Positions 43,501 to 52,400 of a stretch of DNA of 64,000 nucleotides are shown here, piece after piece (positions within the stretch are counted from its first letter, which is position 1; every line of letters starts with the position of its first letter). Under the pieces are notes generated by a model. The model was given only the letters and a program-made list of their open reading frames with translations, ran no database searches and was not told the DNA's origin. Source of the stretch: Camarhynchus parvulus. Its lineage: Eukaryota; Chordata; Aves; Passeriformes; Thraupidae. The stretch is taken from contig NC_044571.1 of NCBI RefSeq assembly GCF_901933205.1, forward strand, positions 73,905,689 through 73,969,688, given 5' to 3'. The position numbers were made by a program, and so were the translations under genes.

Positions 43501-46500
43501 AGAAGAAGTTTCCTGGAATGCTGCAGAATGTGCATCCTTGGAGATCTGTGAAACCATGTCAGAGGAATGTCTATTGGAAATGAAGAAGGTACAGCTGATC
43601 CCTTACAGAAAATAGAATAACTGGCTTCATAGGATTTTCTTGGGAGTGCCAAGGAAAAGAAAAGAATATTCAGAGCAGGCAGATCACTTAAAATTAAATA
43701 CAGATAGGCTGTTTACATATCTTCAGTTTTTAAATTTGTTTTTGGGTGGATATTAATTAAAAGATAAATACCTTACTCTTAAAATCAATGAGATCCCTGT
43801 TCAGATCCAACTTCCTATCTTTTTTGAATAGAATTATTAAAATAGAGCACCAGGCATGATGGGTTTTGCTTTCCAAGTCTCTTATGAAGACATTTTGAAG
43901 ATTTGGAGTTCTGTTTTCTTTGGAGATGGAAAATCAAGGGAGGGATGTAACAAGCTTCTGTCTAAGAGATTGACTGTGTTTCTCAATCTCCTATCCTGCC
44001 ATCAGGATTATTACAAGGGGAAAACAATTTGCTACCTCTTATATTGAAATATTGAAGACTATATCAGACTAGAGAAAGGTTTCATTGTTGTAGTTGTGAG
44101 ATTTAGAGATTTAAAACCAGCATAATTTATAGGTCTTTAATAATCTAAATAACGTTGGTCTTGCCTCAAGTCTGGCAGGTGGATTCTCTAACTTTTCAAA
44201 TTTGCCCCCACATTGATTGTCATGTCTGATGTTGTTTCATATAATAAATTTTGCTCCCTTACAACCAGAAAGAAAAGGAGTTCTCTTACATATGACAGAA
44301 ATGCCTAAGAAAATTGGATAAGAAACAAATAAGTGCAAGTAGGTTTAGGAGAAACAAAAGAGCAGGCGGAAAAGTGATAAATGTGTTTATCCTCAATCTT
44401 CTGTTTACCCCAAGCTCTTAACTAAACAATTACGGATTTTAAATTGTATGAGAAAGAAAATAGGATAATGAAAAGATAAGTAAATGCAGTCCCTGTCTTC
44501 AACATTAGTGTTTTACGTGTTAGAAAAGGCATCTAGTTGATAAAACCATTATCCTTTGATCCTGTGAATATATTCATCGACAGAATGTAGATATTCTGAG
44601 ATATTTCTTTGCAGCAAAGTATTTTGGAAAGTGATGGATACATTATTATTTTTTCCCCCAACATTTATGTATTACAGAAGAAGGAGTCTGGAAAACATCA
44701 GCAAGAGTATAAGCAGACTGTCAATGACTAAAAGTAACTTTCTGATGCAAGAGACATATTTTTTATTACTGTTGAAGGGAAAAAAATTAAGTATTCACAA
44801 AAGGTTGTGTGAAGTATGTGTTTTAGCTAACTGTTTTTGCTGGGGTTTTTTTAGGATATATTGGAGTAAAGCAAAGAGTTCCTTTATGCTGTATGCCTTC
44901 AAGCTCTTGAATTTAATGTATTGTGTAGTTTAGACACCAATGTGCTCACTTGCCAAAGCAAATATGCATGGAATATTTTTAATATGAAAAGATACAAATC
45001 TTTACACATTCTGTGTTGACTGAACTGTTGCATGTATTAATGTTGTGTGCACCCAAGCATAAGCCAAGCCTTCTTATTTCCCCTTGTGGATGGTTTTCTC
45101 CTTTCCAGTGCTAATTATTCTTGATGCTTTGGCCTGCTCAGAATTTGGAGGAAAAGTCCAATGTATTTTAAAACAAGAAAATACAACTGGGGAAAGTTAG
45201 CTAACATCTGCTGATATTCTGGACTTTTTGGTGGATGTTGTATTTCAGTTGATACTGTGGGGTAGCAGCTGTAAGTCATAGTCTTTGTCAGCCTTTGGTG
45301 TCTCACCACATTGCTTGCTTCAATGTGTTTCTGGAGGAGAGTTCTGGTGGCTGGAGTGACAAGGAGAATACAAAAAGTTGTTAATCCAGAGTAGCCTGTC
45401 ACTGTGCTGTAGAGTCGCATATCAGTCATGGAACACTGGTCAGTGTCTTCTGGCTGTAATTCATCAGTTGCTTTAGGGGAATGATGGCAGCATTCTTCTG
45501 TCACAGCATGGAGAAGCTCATTAGTGAGGAAAAAATCAGGGCACAAGGCCCTGCTTTGAAGAGATTAAATGCCTAGTTTAGATATATATTTGGCCATGTT
45601 TCTTAGACTCTTGGTTTGATTCATACTGAACAAGAAGGCAAAAGTATGGAGAGCTCAATTTCTAGTCCTGTTGTATTAAAAACCTGGTAGTGATTTGTTT
45701 TCCTTCTATTTTACTTCAGTACTTGCTGATGTTGCTGATGTGTATTTGTTTATGTATGTTTGATTCACCACTCTCCATTTACATTAAGATAAAGAATCTT
45801 AAACCTTTAGATGGGATTTACCTTTTAATGGTGCTGTTTATACTTCTGAGCACTGTTAATTGGGAAAAAAATATCTGTGCAAAAAGGACTACCTATGAAT
45901 TATGAGAGTCTTAGGGCTATGGTACCTTGGTTATGAGGCTCCTACAGTTTCAGTGATTTCTTGGCTTACACTTGGAAATGGTATAGAAGCACATGTAAGA
46001 CAAAAATCTTCATTTTTAAAAAGCATTTTTCAAGATCTTGAGAAACTTTCAGAAACACTCACCCTATCAGAAAGTTAGATTTTTTGTGCACTTGAAAATG
46101 AGTTTGAATGACTCTTAGAAATCATCCCTTGTTCTTGATAATTTGTTCAGCATCTGAACATTGTAAGCTATAGAATGATGCTCTTGCATATCTTGGATGC
46201 AAATGCCAACTGTCAAGAGCCAGGGAGCAGCCAGAGCCAGCTGCTCTGCAGGAAAGCAAGTCAGGGGGTCAAGGTGATGGGCAAGGCAGGTGGGGGAGGT
46301 CATCTCATGACAAGGCACACTCCCATGGTACCAGGCCAGGAGTGTTCCTGTGCTGGTAGGCAAGGTCATCCATGGCCCCATGATGGCCAGGCAGGTTTAC
46401 AGTGGTGACTTAGGTCTGAGATGAAGTTAGGGCCAAGAACTGCCAGGTACCTGGCTGGGCACAGGCATTTCTGAAACAGCTCAGGCAAGGACCAAAAGAG

Positions 46501-49500
46501 ACAGCCTGGACTTAATTGCAGCTGCTGAGTGACAGGGGGCCACACTTCTCACCACTCTTTAATACCCCATCTCTTTCTGCTGACCCTGATCCAGTTCACA
46601 ACTGAAGCACATTAGAGCTTCCCACCTACATAGGCAGCCAGAGCCCCAGCAGGTAGGGCCCAGCCCCTGCAGGGCCTCTTGGGTGTGTGCAGGACCCTGA
46701 CACTGGAACTAGCATAATTGTTGACTGAAATACACTTTGAGTAGGTGCAGCACCTCCTCCCTCTGACAGGGAACTGGTAAATACAGCTTGAGGCCACATG
46801 TAGTGAGTATTACGTATGGTTTGCTTCCAAACAGTGAAGATGGTGGATTTATTTTTTGAGGCAATTATTAGTGTTTTACTTAAAGATCAAGCATGCCTAG
46901 TGAAATACTTTCATTTTTAAATTTTTTTTTGTTGAACTGTATAATTGGAAGGAGTAGTAAAAGGGTAATTGTAACTATAGTCAGTAAAAGCCAGGTCATT
47001 ACCTTCTTAGGAATTGCAAGCTTGGGACCTACTATTAAAGCCATGTTGTTTTATGGAGCACTACAATTAAGAAGTTCAACATAGTTTCAATTTCAGCTGT
47101 AAAAATATGTGGTATTTATTAAAACTAAGTTTGTAGTGTTAATTATATTGTGTGTTTCAAAATAGTTTCCTAGACTTCCTATGTTTTTATCATAGGAAAT
47201 ATCGTTAATCTTAAATGAGTAAATAATAAAGAATAAATAATTTTCCAAGTATGATTGCTACTATTTTCCATTTTATTGTTAGTTTATTACAAATATAATA
47301 AACTAGTGAAATAATACCTTCTGTCTGAAAGTTCTGAAAAGTCAGTTTAAATAACACAATTTTTTCTTTTAAACAGATGTTCCGAAATGCATTGGTGAAA
47401 ATGTTTGAAGCTAAAGACTTGGACTGTGTATTCCTAGAAACAAACATGAGTATGAAGAAGAGGTATCATATGGTATATGAATGCATTCCTCTTCCAAAAG
47501 AAGTAGGAGATATGGCCCCAATTTACTTTAAGGTACATAAAAATGTTTTTTAATAAAGTAATTTGAATGAATTTATCATAATTCATCTATTTCTGGAAAA
47601 AAAGTTTATATTCAAGCGCTGTTTTTGAAAATATATATTCTTTGATCCTTCTTCTGGACCATTCTTTGCTAATATTCCTTGATCTTAAAATAAGCAGTGT
47701 GAAATAATTCAGTTTTTCGAGTAGTCAGTGGAAGAGTTTTTTTTCAAGTAGTCAGTGGAAGAGTTTTTCACTGAGCTTTTGTCCGAAGTCTGACTGCACT
47801 GAAAATAACTAGAAGAAGATGAGAGAATTGTAGCCTATTGAAGTGCTTTAAGGATTGCAGTACTTCTTACTTGAGTCTTGTACTATAAACTTAAAACACA
47901 ATATTTGTGCCTTGGCAAGCATTAAATGAGAAAATAATGTTAGCTATTTTAAGAAGTACCAATGTAGATAGTGTTTCATTCCCATTTTATTTCAGTAAGC
48001 CCAAATTTTACGTGTCTTAGGCTTCTGATGAATGTCCTACAGCAGGATAGGTATTTCTTCTACAGCTTTTCTGGTCTCTTTACCCTGCCCTTTTAAGAGA
48101 AGGTTCATGGAAGCTTTTGCCTGGAACTGAGTCCTTTCAGCTTTCAGCAACTGACTCATTATTTGCCTTTTATAAGTAAATTATTTTATTTGATTTTTGA
48201 AATACTACTTGTGCTTTCTGGAAATAATGTGATTAGGTTTTGATGAAGTGGGGCAGCAGTATGGCAAAAAACAATACAGTAACTTTTACCACATTTGAAA
48301 CCCTTCACCTGTCAGATCTGACTGCTGTGCTTCAGGTGCTGGTATAACTTGTGTTTTCTTTGAATACTCAAGGAAAGAGAAAGAACAAGATTTAATGCAA
48401 TGTCATTTATTTGGAAAGTATCTACCATTAAAATGCACTGCAAATGAAATTTAAAGGTACCTACCCTACAATATACCCAGTTCTATACTATGGGGAATAC
48501 AGAGTCAGCTGTGGGTTTTTAAGGGCAATCATCCTTCTAAGCTGGATTCTTCTCTTGGTGTTTAAAATAGAAAAAAGCCTAATTTAGTGTAATGAATTCA
48601 TAAGGTTTTGTATGGGGTGAGTAAAAAGAGAATGTGACCTTTTCTTTGAAACTTGTGTCAAGCAAAACCTAAATTAAAATAAAGAAACAGATGATCTGAA
48701 TTGGGTGGGTCTGAAGATATATAATTTCTTTATAAAATAGCTTGCGGAAATGAGACAGGTTACTAAAAATAAAGTTTGTTAAGAAGTTATTGTTGCTTGC
48801 ACTACTACAATGTACTTCACTACAGTTAGTTCTTTATTTGCTGTATGAAGGACTGTTTTCACCTTCAGATAAAATAATTTTACAGAAAGCTATAATGGAG
48901 TCTGATGAAGAGTGGTCCATGAACAAGAAGTTAATTGATCTTTCTTCAAAAGACATTCGGAAATCTGTAAGTAATGGAGTTTTTTGTATCCCGAATTTAT
49001 CATCAAATTCTTCTAACATTTTTCCATTATTAACTGTTTCAAAGAGAGAAGAAAGGGAACACAATTAGATTAGTGCATCATAGGATGGCATAGGTATGAG
49101 GAGAATTGCCAGTCTGCACTCTTAAATGACATTAGGGAAAAGATTCCCATTTATTTCTACAATTGGTGGACTAAGCTGCCGGCATTAGTTGAGAACAAAG
49201 CTGACACTTTGAGGACATATACTGGCATAATTTTCTTGATTAACTTTAAGAATTAAGGTAGATCAAAGATTTGCAAATTACTTTCCTGGAACAAATATGA
49301 TTTGTCCTTTTCATTAACCTAGAACAGCTGTTTGTGTTGCTAAGTTTATGAAATGAAAATAGAAATAGCATTATGATTTTTTTTTTTGTGAAACAAGGGA
49401 ACAGTACCTCCTCTGTCTCCTGGATACTGAGATGAAACATCTTTATATAAACAGATCTTAAAGGAATAATGCTGGATTGGTTAGGTTCAAAGATTGTTTT

Positions 49501-51967
49501 GTCATTTTAATATTGAGGTGGAAGATGTGTGTTATATAACCATACATTTTTGTGACTATTATATATTTATTTAAGGTAGGCCAGTTTTCAGATTTAAGTC
49601 AGGACAGTTCTTCACATTAATACAATGTAGCTGAACATAAATTGTTACACAGTTGTGTGATTTTAACATTATTGTTGGGTAAGAAATGTCTGTAGGCTTC
49701 AGGAAGATTGGAGAGTGTGGCTTAGAGACTGACCTGAAGTTTGGGAATTTGGGGAGTTGTACTGGGAGATGGTGGTACCTGGCTAGAAGCTCAGACTTGG
49801 CTAAGACATCACCTAGTGGGTGGATTGTGTGCAGAAATTGTGAGAAATAAGACAAAGCTGACGTTTTCTTTAAGGTATCACCTGCCAAACCATTTTTCCT
49901 TATTTAATGATTTTTTAAAGTCCATTTAAAGTGTTAAATGTTTCTTGTTATGCTACATTGCTCCTCTGTATTAAATCTTAATTAATTTTAGAGTCAGTAT
50001 TGCAAGCAATAGATTGAACCCTCCTCCAGAAATTTGTATGGTTATTTGGACTGTAGCAGAGGAAATGCTTATGAATTGGAAGCTTTGTAAATCTTACCAG
50101 TAGAGAAATGTCCTCAGCAATTAAAGGAGGGGAAAATAACTTGTTGCAGTGAAACAGCAGAAATTATTTGCAGTACTGCAGCAATAAATGGATCCACTTC
50201 TGTTAGACCGGAGGGTCTTTGGTGTGGCAGATATCCAGCATCTCCCCTGCAGGCTGACAGAATTATTGTCTGATTTGACAAGCTAAGGATAATGTCAGTC
50301 CATTCACATAGAGGGTGTTTCTGGTAATCTGTTGTCCAAAAAGGTGTTTTCCCTTCCCTTGAGAGTCAGTTTTTTTACTGGGTAAATATCTCCTATTACC
50401 ATAGGAATGTTGACCAAAGTCAACATCTTTAATAAATGCAGCTTGCCAGTGGTTATCTTAAAATTTATGTTAAACTTATATAATTCATAAATGTGGAGTC
50501 AGGGAGGCATTTGCCCACTGTGCACACTGCTGCCTGGTGTCCCCATCTCTTACCTGCTATTCCAGCTGTGGCCTCTGGACGTTCTGCCACTCAGTCATTC
50601 TCTCTTCAGCGTTTTTTTGTCCAGTTGCTGTAAATTGTTCTTTTCCCTTACCTGTTTGCTTTACTGTTTCTCTGTCGCAATTTTATTCTACATGTAGTTG
50701 GTTTGATAGATAGTTTAAAATAAAACATGATACTATAAAACTGCAACGCCATGTTCAAATTCATTCTTCTTTGAGGAGGTTGACTAAATGCCAGCAATGT
50801 TTGTTAAACATCTGAAAATGTGGTTTTGCATTTGTAGGTTCCTAAAGGGTTGCCGTACTTTTCTGTGGACTTTGGCCTTCAGGGAGGATTTGCTCATGTG
50901 ATTGAAGATCAACACAATTTCCCTCATTACTTTGGAAAGGTATTGTTATGTAAAAGATTAATTTACCAATTATAGTCCGTTTTGGAAAATTTAAGTAATT
51001 AAACCACGATGCTGCCAGAACAGTTACTTTGATGTTCCCTATCTGAGTTTATTATCTGTCTTTTCTTGATGAGTCATTGTAACTTGGCTGGTTTAATGAT
51101 GTAGTTGATTTTTTCACTAGCTGATACTGAGATTGTGATTCTAAATTGGTATTTCTTTTAATTTGATCTGAACTGCTGATATATGAAATTATGAGTATAT
51201 AATATTATAGATGGAAGATACTTATATCTACTTAATAATTTTCATGGCCATAGTATTGATACATAGGTGCACTGACACCTGCTTGTATAAATTAGTGTGC
51301 ATACACATACAGACTTACAGACAACTCCCTACTAAAATCCTCATGTGGCTAAATTACTACTCATGGTATGTATAGTGTAAAATGTATATACAGGGAGAGC
51401 TGTAATAAACTCTTCCTGTCTTTCCTATGTCACAGAAAACATTTTTTTGAAAGAGTCAGTGTTGCAAAAACATGGGAGAAATTGGGGGAGAAATATAACA
51501 CTGGAAACAGCAAAGTGAGCAGCTTTCTTTCTCTGAACTTACCTTAATCACAAATGCACTAATGCATTAACGTTCTTGCAATGTTAGGATATTTAAGCAG
51601 TACATCAATGTGCTGTGCTTACAAGAATTTTGCTGAGGCAACCATCTAAGAACTGCAGTTCTGTGTTTAAATTGGTGTATTTTTCAGAATTTCAGGTTTT
51701 AATTAGCACTTGAAGAAAATGGAAAATCTCATAATTTGAAAATATATGTTTCTTCTGTGATAAAATAGTGTTAAGTAATATGTAATTTTGCATTTATCAT
51801 TATCTATCTTACTTTTACTTGCAAAGGAAATTATTGGTGGCATGCTGGACTTGGAACCACGGCTCTGGAGAAAAGGAATCAGACAGAACTTTGAGGAGCA
51901 GCGGAAAAAGGTGTTGCAGTTTGCACAGTGGTGGAAACCATATGACTTCACCAAAAAGAAAGAATGA
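4435..51967 (+). CDS. CWF19L2: CWF19-like protein 2 (spliced, 17 exons seen, first exon missing)
   Basis: The spliced frame joins 4435-4545, 5276-5395, 6789-6896, 8315-8434, 9532-9625, 10875-10990, 11279-12009, 15790-15883, 18876-18965, 30595-30720, 31964-32101, 41415-41627, 43153-43269, 47377-47532, 48886-48966, 50838-50939 and 51827-51967. It gives 885 residues and a TGA stop. All introns are GT-AG and all phases agree. Numbering here and below starts at the first residue in the window. Domains seen: a Lys-rich nuclear-type tract (about 42-70), a disordered Ser/Lys/Glu-rich region (about 230-470), a HIT-like CwfJ_C_1 domain (about 660-775) with CPYC (C667, C670) and [12 protein letters not shown] (H702, H710, H711), and a CwfJ_C_2 domain (about 775-870). 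The family acts in the nucleus on late or intron-lariat spliceosomes and is related to fission yeast Cwf19. The match to vertebrate CWF19L2 is close throughout. Seventeen exons plus one upstream agrees with the 18-exon human gene as I remember it. No defect is visible. Confidence 0.97.
4681..4720. repeat. 20-bp perfect tandem duplication
   Basis: The unit taaaggtagacattatcttt occurs twice head to tail in intron 2. The copies are identical, so the duplication is recent or was constrained. Confidence 0.95.
5276..5395 (+). CDS. CWF19L2: CWF19L2 exon 3, lysine-rich (residues 38-77)
   Basis: The 120-base exon is phase 0-0. It begins EHSVQ and continues as an almost unbroken Lys tract with [11 protein letters not shown] and SKKQK, ending DDLLDSSS. 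The composition is that of a nuclear localisation or RNA-contact segment and matches the equivalent mammalian exon. Acceptor tacttgtag, donor TCT|gtaagt. The 1393-base intron that follows shows no repeat or gene I can name. Confidence 0.95.
6789..6896 (+). CDS. CWF19L2: CWF19L2 exon 4 (residues 78-113)
   Basis: The 108-base exon is phase 0-0. It encodes DSSVEWVES, then an acidic stretch and AWKV, corresponding to the SSEDEWVEA...KAWKV segment of the mammalian protein. Acceptor ttttttttag, donor CAG|gtgggc. The reading frame stays open past the donor (to 7055), but the added residues have no counterpart in the family. The next intron (6897-8314) holds a CR1 3' fragment near 7256. Confidence 0.93.
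7256..7330 (+). mobile_element. CR1 LINE, short 3'-end fragment
   Basis: The segment reads through the characteristic end of avian CR1: a 'gaccctgcttta..gggtgtttggaccagatgacc' block followed by 'agagatcctgtg'. It is diverged and short, in intron 4 in the sense direction. Recognition is by eye against the familiar CR1 3' consensus, so the borders are approximate. Confidence 0.6.
8315..8434 (+). CDS. CWF19L2: CWF19L2 exon 5 (residues 114-153)
   Basis: The 120-base exon is phase 0-0. It encodes [14 protein letters not shown], matching the RDEWM..DFMS.KT motif of the family, then a charged helix ending AQELEQ. Acceptor tattttaaag (weak tract), donor CAG|gtagga. The intron 8435-9531 holds nothing I recognise. 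Confidence 0.95.
9532..9625 (+). CDS. CWF19L2: CWF19L2 exon 6 (residues 154-184)
   Basis: The 94-base exon leaves one base for the next codon. It contains [18 protein letters not shown], one of the most conserved motifs of CWF19L2, followed by a short acidic/Lys linker. Acceptor ttctgtttcag, donor AAAG|gttaag. The following intron carries the 35-bp tandem repeat and the 68-base palindrome described separately. Confidence 0.96.
9849..9918. repeat. 35-bp tandem duplication, two diverged copies
   Basis: Two head-to-tail copies begin aatcttgagtggtttgac and end near atccttac, at 9849-9883 and 9884-9918. They differ at a few positions. Each copy contains ATATCCTT, which resembles a U12-type donor but is not used by this gene's exons. 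Confidence 0.9.
10287..10354. repeat. 68-base near-perfect palindrome in intron 6
   Basis: Bases 10287-10309 pair with 10332-10354 without a mismatch (23 bp). After one A/C mismatch (10310/10331), 10311-10317 pairs with 10324-10330, leaving a tiny loop. Each arm is itself a small hairpin: gtttctg-gga-cagaaac on the left and gtttctg-ccc-cagaaac on the right. In RNA it would form a stem of about 30 bp. It could be a small RNA precursor, a MITE-like remnant, or the product of a fold-back replication error. The sequence does not decide between these. Confidence 0.95.
10875..10990 (+). CDS. CWF19L2: CWF19L2 exon 7 (residues 185-223)
   Basis: The 116-base exon completes a split Val codon. It encodes [20 protein letters not shown] and ends AERYG, nearly identical to mammalian CWF19L2. 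Acceptor tactttag, with a second in-frame AG six bases on (10879-10880). Donor GGG|gtaagg. The next intron is only 288 bases. Confidence 0.97.
11279..12009 (+). CDS. CWF19L2: CWF19L2 exon 8, large disordered exon (residues 224-467)
   Basis: The 731-base exon is the largest of the gene. It starts [20 protein letters not shown], a conserved family motif, then runs through some 220 residues rich in Ser, Lys, Glu, Asp and Arg with no predicted fold. Repeated short themes such as KFLKPSEDD and RFQKPGEDT occur, as in the mammalian exon (RAKFLRPSDDE, GFRKP). Acceptor tttcttttag, donor TCTAG|gtattt. It leaves two bases for the next codon. The region varies quickly between species. It probably acts as a flexible, phosphorylatable linker between the N-terminal spliceosome contacts and the C-terminal domains (inference). 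Confidence 0.96.
12010..15789 (+). other. intron 8
   Basis: The intron spans 3.8 kb. A GC-richer block at about 12990-13470 ends in a cgctgtggaaaaaataaattcc stretch that resembles the polyadenylation region of an LTR, but I cannot name a family or find target duplications. A short direct repeat lies at 15001-15072. The rest is unremarkable AT-rich sequence. Confidence 0.5.
15001..15072. repeat. imperfect tandem duplication, about 39 bp
   Basis: The block agagaacaaac...aacttccttgatgcttc occurs at 15001 and again from 15040, with one or two changes between copies. It lies in intron 8. Confidence 0.85.
15790..15883 (+). CDS. CWF19L2: CWF19L2 exon 9 (residues 467-498)
   Basis: The 94-base exon completes the split Arg codon and encodes [20 protein letters not shown], the counterpart of ILS..EKN.LGAKIIKAEMM in mammals. 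It ends GDT in phase 0. The acceptor is ttttacag at 15782-15789. Two further AGs upstream (15770, 15775) would put the exon out of frame, so this start is fixed by the phase. Donor ACG|gtaatg is unusual in its last exon base pair but usable. Confidence 0.93.
17312..17467. repeat. 78-bp perfect tandem duplication
   Basis: Bases 17312-17389 and 17390-17467 are identical. The unit ends in a minisatellite-like run of ctatcta/ctgtcta words that continues a little past the second copy (to about 17482). Perfect identity in an intron points to a recent duplication or an assembly artefact. Confidence 0.97.
18320..18360. repeat. 17-bp direct repeat, 24-bp period
   Basis: tcttgtacactataatt occurs at 18320-18336 and 18344-18360, separated by seven bases. 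Intron 9. Confidence 0.9.
18876..18965 (+). CDS. CWF19L2: CWF19L2 exon 10 (residues 499-528)
   Basis: The 90-base exon is phase 0-0. It encodes [18 protein letters not shown], then [10 protein letters not shown], matching ELAEQLKVQLEKANKFKE..TQIPKKSG in the mammalian protein: a short amphipathic helix. The acceptor (ctatcaccttcattgaag) has a poor pyrimidine tract. The donor GAG|gtaagt is strong. Skipping would keep the frame. Confidence 0.94.
22905..23205 (+). mobile_element. CR1 LINE, 5'-truncated 3' end
   Basis: The classic avian CR1 tail is readable in order: ggacaaggagtaatgggtgc, attgaaagagacaaaatttg, ttactgtgagggtggtgagg, cactggaacag, gttgtggatggcccagtcct, taaggccaggttggacaagg, tgggaggtcctgcctatggc, agactagatgatctttaatg and the terminal attctctgatcct repeat. 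It lies in the sense direction. It carries no coding capacity, being only the last 300 bases of the element. Confidence 0.93.
30041..30080. repeat. TG/TA/TATC simple repeat
   Basis: A tgtgtgtgtatatatatctatctcc tract is followed by another tatatatatctatatag run. Ordinary microsatellite in intron 10. Confidence 0.85.
30595..30720 (+). CDS. CWF19L2: CWF19L2 exon 11 (residues 529-570)
   Basis: The 126-base exon is phase 0-0. It encodes [19 protein letters not shown], then [11 protein letters not shown], matching the VILVRTD.SGRVWPV...GGRRKRQM block that opens the conserved C-terminal half. Acceptor aaaacctgacag, donor ATG|gtaagt. The following intron (30721-31963) holds nothing I recognise. Confidence 0.96.
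31964..32101 (+). CDS. CWF19L2: CWF19L2 exon 12 (residues 571-616)
   Basis: The 138-base exon is phase 0-0. It encodes [20 protein letters not shown], then [16 protein letters not shown], nearly identical to mammalian CWF19L2. This segment precedes the CwfJ domains and is among the most conserved parts of the protein. Acceptor gttttgcttccag, donor AAG|gtaagg. Confidence 0.98.
32102..41414 (+). other. intron 12 (9.3 kb)
   Basis: The second longest intron. It contains one CR1 copy at 39413-39770 and T-rich low-complexity sequence around 33330-33395. No other exon or recognisable gene was found. Confidence 0.65.
39413..39770 (+). mobile_element. CR1 LINE, 5'-truncated 3' end
   Basis: CR1 landmarks read in order: gggatggagcacctctccta, ggttgtttagcctggagaag, ggctccaaggagacctta, gagggtagatttag, cactgggacaggttgcccag, agaagttgtggatgccccat, ccctggagcatccaagacca, ggctggatggggccctgagc and a tail ending in atggttccatgatctg. 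A few short deletions are visible. Sense direction. Confidence 0.93.
41415..41627 (+). CDS. CWF19L2: CWF19L2 exon 13, start of CwfJ_C_1 (residues 617-687)
   Basis: The 213-base exon is phase 0-0. It encodes [16 protein letters not shown], a charged helix, then [20 protein letters not shown]. The CPYC pair (C667, C670) and H679 fit the zinc-binding entry of the HIT-like CwfJ_C_1 domain. Acceptor gcatatcttttcag, donor AAG|gtaaga. The following intron contains the LTR fragment at 42250. Confidence 0.98.
42207..42258. repeat. three copies of a tacacagctg word at the LTR 5' side
   Basis: tacacagctg occurs at 42207 and 42249, with tatacagctg at 42234. The word belongs to the LTR start (normally single), so the LTR edge appears to have been locally amplified. 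Confidence 0.7.
42250..42751 (+). mobile_element. ERV LTR fragment, passerine type, sense orientation
   Basis: Recognised landmarks are gatacagtgctatgttttgg, gttgttgttaagtagtgctc, cttctgcttctcatactgcc, aggacagctggcctaactga, ggtggtgagcaattgcattg, tgcatcacttg, actgtctttatctcaaccca, ctctccccctgtcccactgg and the terminal ggttaaaccatgaca. These are the familiar parts of an abundant ERVL-like solo LTR of songbirds. I do not assign a family name. The 3' end is complete (CA at 42751). The 5' end is unclear and partly rebuilt by repeats of tacacagctg (42207, 42234, 42249). The TATA-box position is degenerate (ggataaact). No internal retroviral genes are attached. Confidence 0.85.
42765..42802. repeat. 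TA-dinucleotide microsatellite
   Basis: A run of ta repeats interrupted by two tg units lies 13 bases after the LTR end. Expansion and contraction between individuals is likely. Confidence 0.95.
43153..43269 (+). CDS. CWF19L2: CWF19L2 exon 14, HIT-like motif (residues 688-726)
   Basis: The 117-base exon is phase 0-0. It encodes [20 protein letters not shown], then LQHH and [23 protein letters not shown] is the HIT-related motif of CwfJ_C_1 (H702, H710, H711). It differs from the HxHxH of active HIT hydrolases, so catalysis should not be assumed. Acceptor ccttttcctag. Donor CAG|gtctgc is a weak match. Confidence 0.98.
43270..47376 (+). other. intron 14
   Basis: The 4.1-kb intron contains the GC-rich block at 46190-46790. 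Nothing else was identified. A minus-strand frame of 143 codons at 45115-45546 resembles no family I know. Confidence 0.55.
46190..46790. other. GC-rich block, possibly an old repeat
   Basis: About 600 bases are clearly richer in G and C than the flanks, with words such as ggccccatgatggccaggca and gcagcacctcctccctctga. Such islands in avian introns are often old LTRs or CR1 interiors, but I could not match it. No splice-compatible coding frame was seen. Confidence 0.35.
47377..47532 (+). CDS. CWF19L2: CWF19L2 exon 15 (residues 727-778)
   Basis: The 156-base exon is phase 0-0. It encodes [40 protein letters not shown] and [12 protein letters not shown]. This is the end of CwfJ_C_1, where [10 protein letters not shown] is almost invariant in animals. 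Acceptor ttcttttaaacag, donor AAG|gtacat. The intron that follows has a 27-bp-period duplication at 47720. Confidence 0.98.
47720..47768. repeat. 27-bp-period tandem duplication
   Basis: agtagtcagtggaagagttttt occurs at 47720-47741 and 47747-47768, separated by a few T and C. Intron 15. Confidence 0.9.
48886..48966 (+). CDS. CWF19L2: CWF19L2 exon 16 (residues 779-805)
   Basis: The 81-base exon is phase 0-0. It encodes [20 protein letters not shown], then SKDIRKS, identical or nearly so to the mammalian exon. It opens the CwfJ_C_2 domain. Acceptor aataattttacag, donor TCT|gtaagt. The intron 48967-50837 holds nothing recognised. Confidence 0.98.
50838..50939 (+). CDS. CWF19L2: CWF19L2 exon 17 (residues 806-839)
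   Basis: The 102-base exon is phase 0-0. It encodes [34 protein letters not shown], the core of CwfJ_C_2. Acceptor ttgcatttgtag, donor AAG|gtattg. The 887-base intron that follows holds nothing recognised. Confidence 0.98.
51827..51967 (+). CDS. CWF19L2: CWF19L2 exon 18, terminal coding exon (residues 840-885)
   Basis: The last coding exon has 46 codons and TGA at 51965-51967. It encodes [20 protein letters not shown], then FEEQRKK and [15 protein letters not shown]. The ending WWKPYDFT followed by a few charged residues is the normal C-terminus of vertebrate CWF19L2. Acceptor ttacttgcaaag. Confidence 0.98.
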   Translation, partial: EIIGGMLDLEPRLWRKGIRQNFEEQRKKVLQFAQWWKPYDFTKKKE

Positions 51968-52400
51968 GAACAACCTGGAATCAAGGACTATATAAGCCAT
52001 GAATTACACTAAAGGATACTTTAAATGTTAGGAATAACACCAATGTGTTATGTGTGGCTAATATATTTTAAAATATAGGATATTGGTTAAATACTGATGA
52101 TCTGTTTCTGTTTTGGACACTGGATCACATGTACCTGCAAGCCTGAAAAACCAGATTTGTACAGTCAGTTTAGTTTTTCCTTTTTCAGCTGAGCCAAAAG
52201 GATAATATCCATGTGGCCATTTGAGTTCTTAAAAATGTAACTTTTGCTTTTGGAGTTTTTATAATCTTTGAGACAACTGATATTTTTTATATTGTATTAA
52301 GCCAGTGTTTAATTGTCATGGTGAATTTTTGTTGAAAATGGTGTACATTTTAAGAACATTTTGATTAATACAAATACATTGCTACAGAAGGAAATTGTAT
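51968..52400 (+). other. CWF19L2: probable CWF19L2 3' UTR
   Basis: AT-rich non-coding sequence follows the stop. No canonical AATAAA occurs in it. The nearest candidate signal is a pair of AATACA hexamers at 52367-52378, followed by TG-rich sequence (tgtgtccttgtgat, about 52421-52434). The 3' end is therefore an estimate. Confidence 0.55.
52367..52378 (+). promoter_or_regulatory. tandem AATACA, candidate poly(A) signal
   Basis: Two adjacent AATACA hexamers (52367-52372, 52373-52378) lie about 400 bases after the stop and 45 bases before a GT-rich segment. AATACA is a known weak variant signal. An alternative is ATTAAA near 53388. Confidence 0.4.

Noticed and set aside
45115..45546. 143-codon minus-strand frame in intron 14
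   Set aside because: I considered a transposon relic, but no motif of a transposase or reverse transcriptase is visible.
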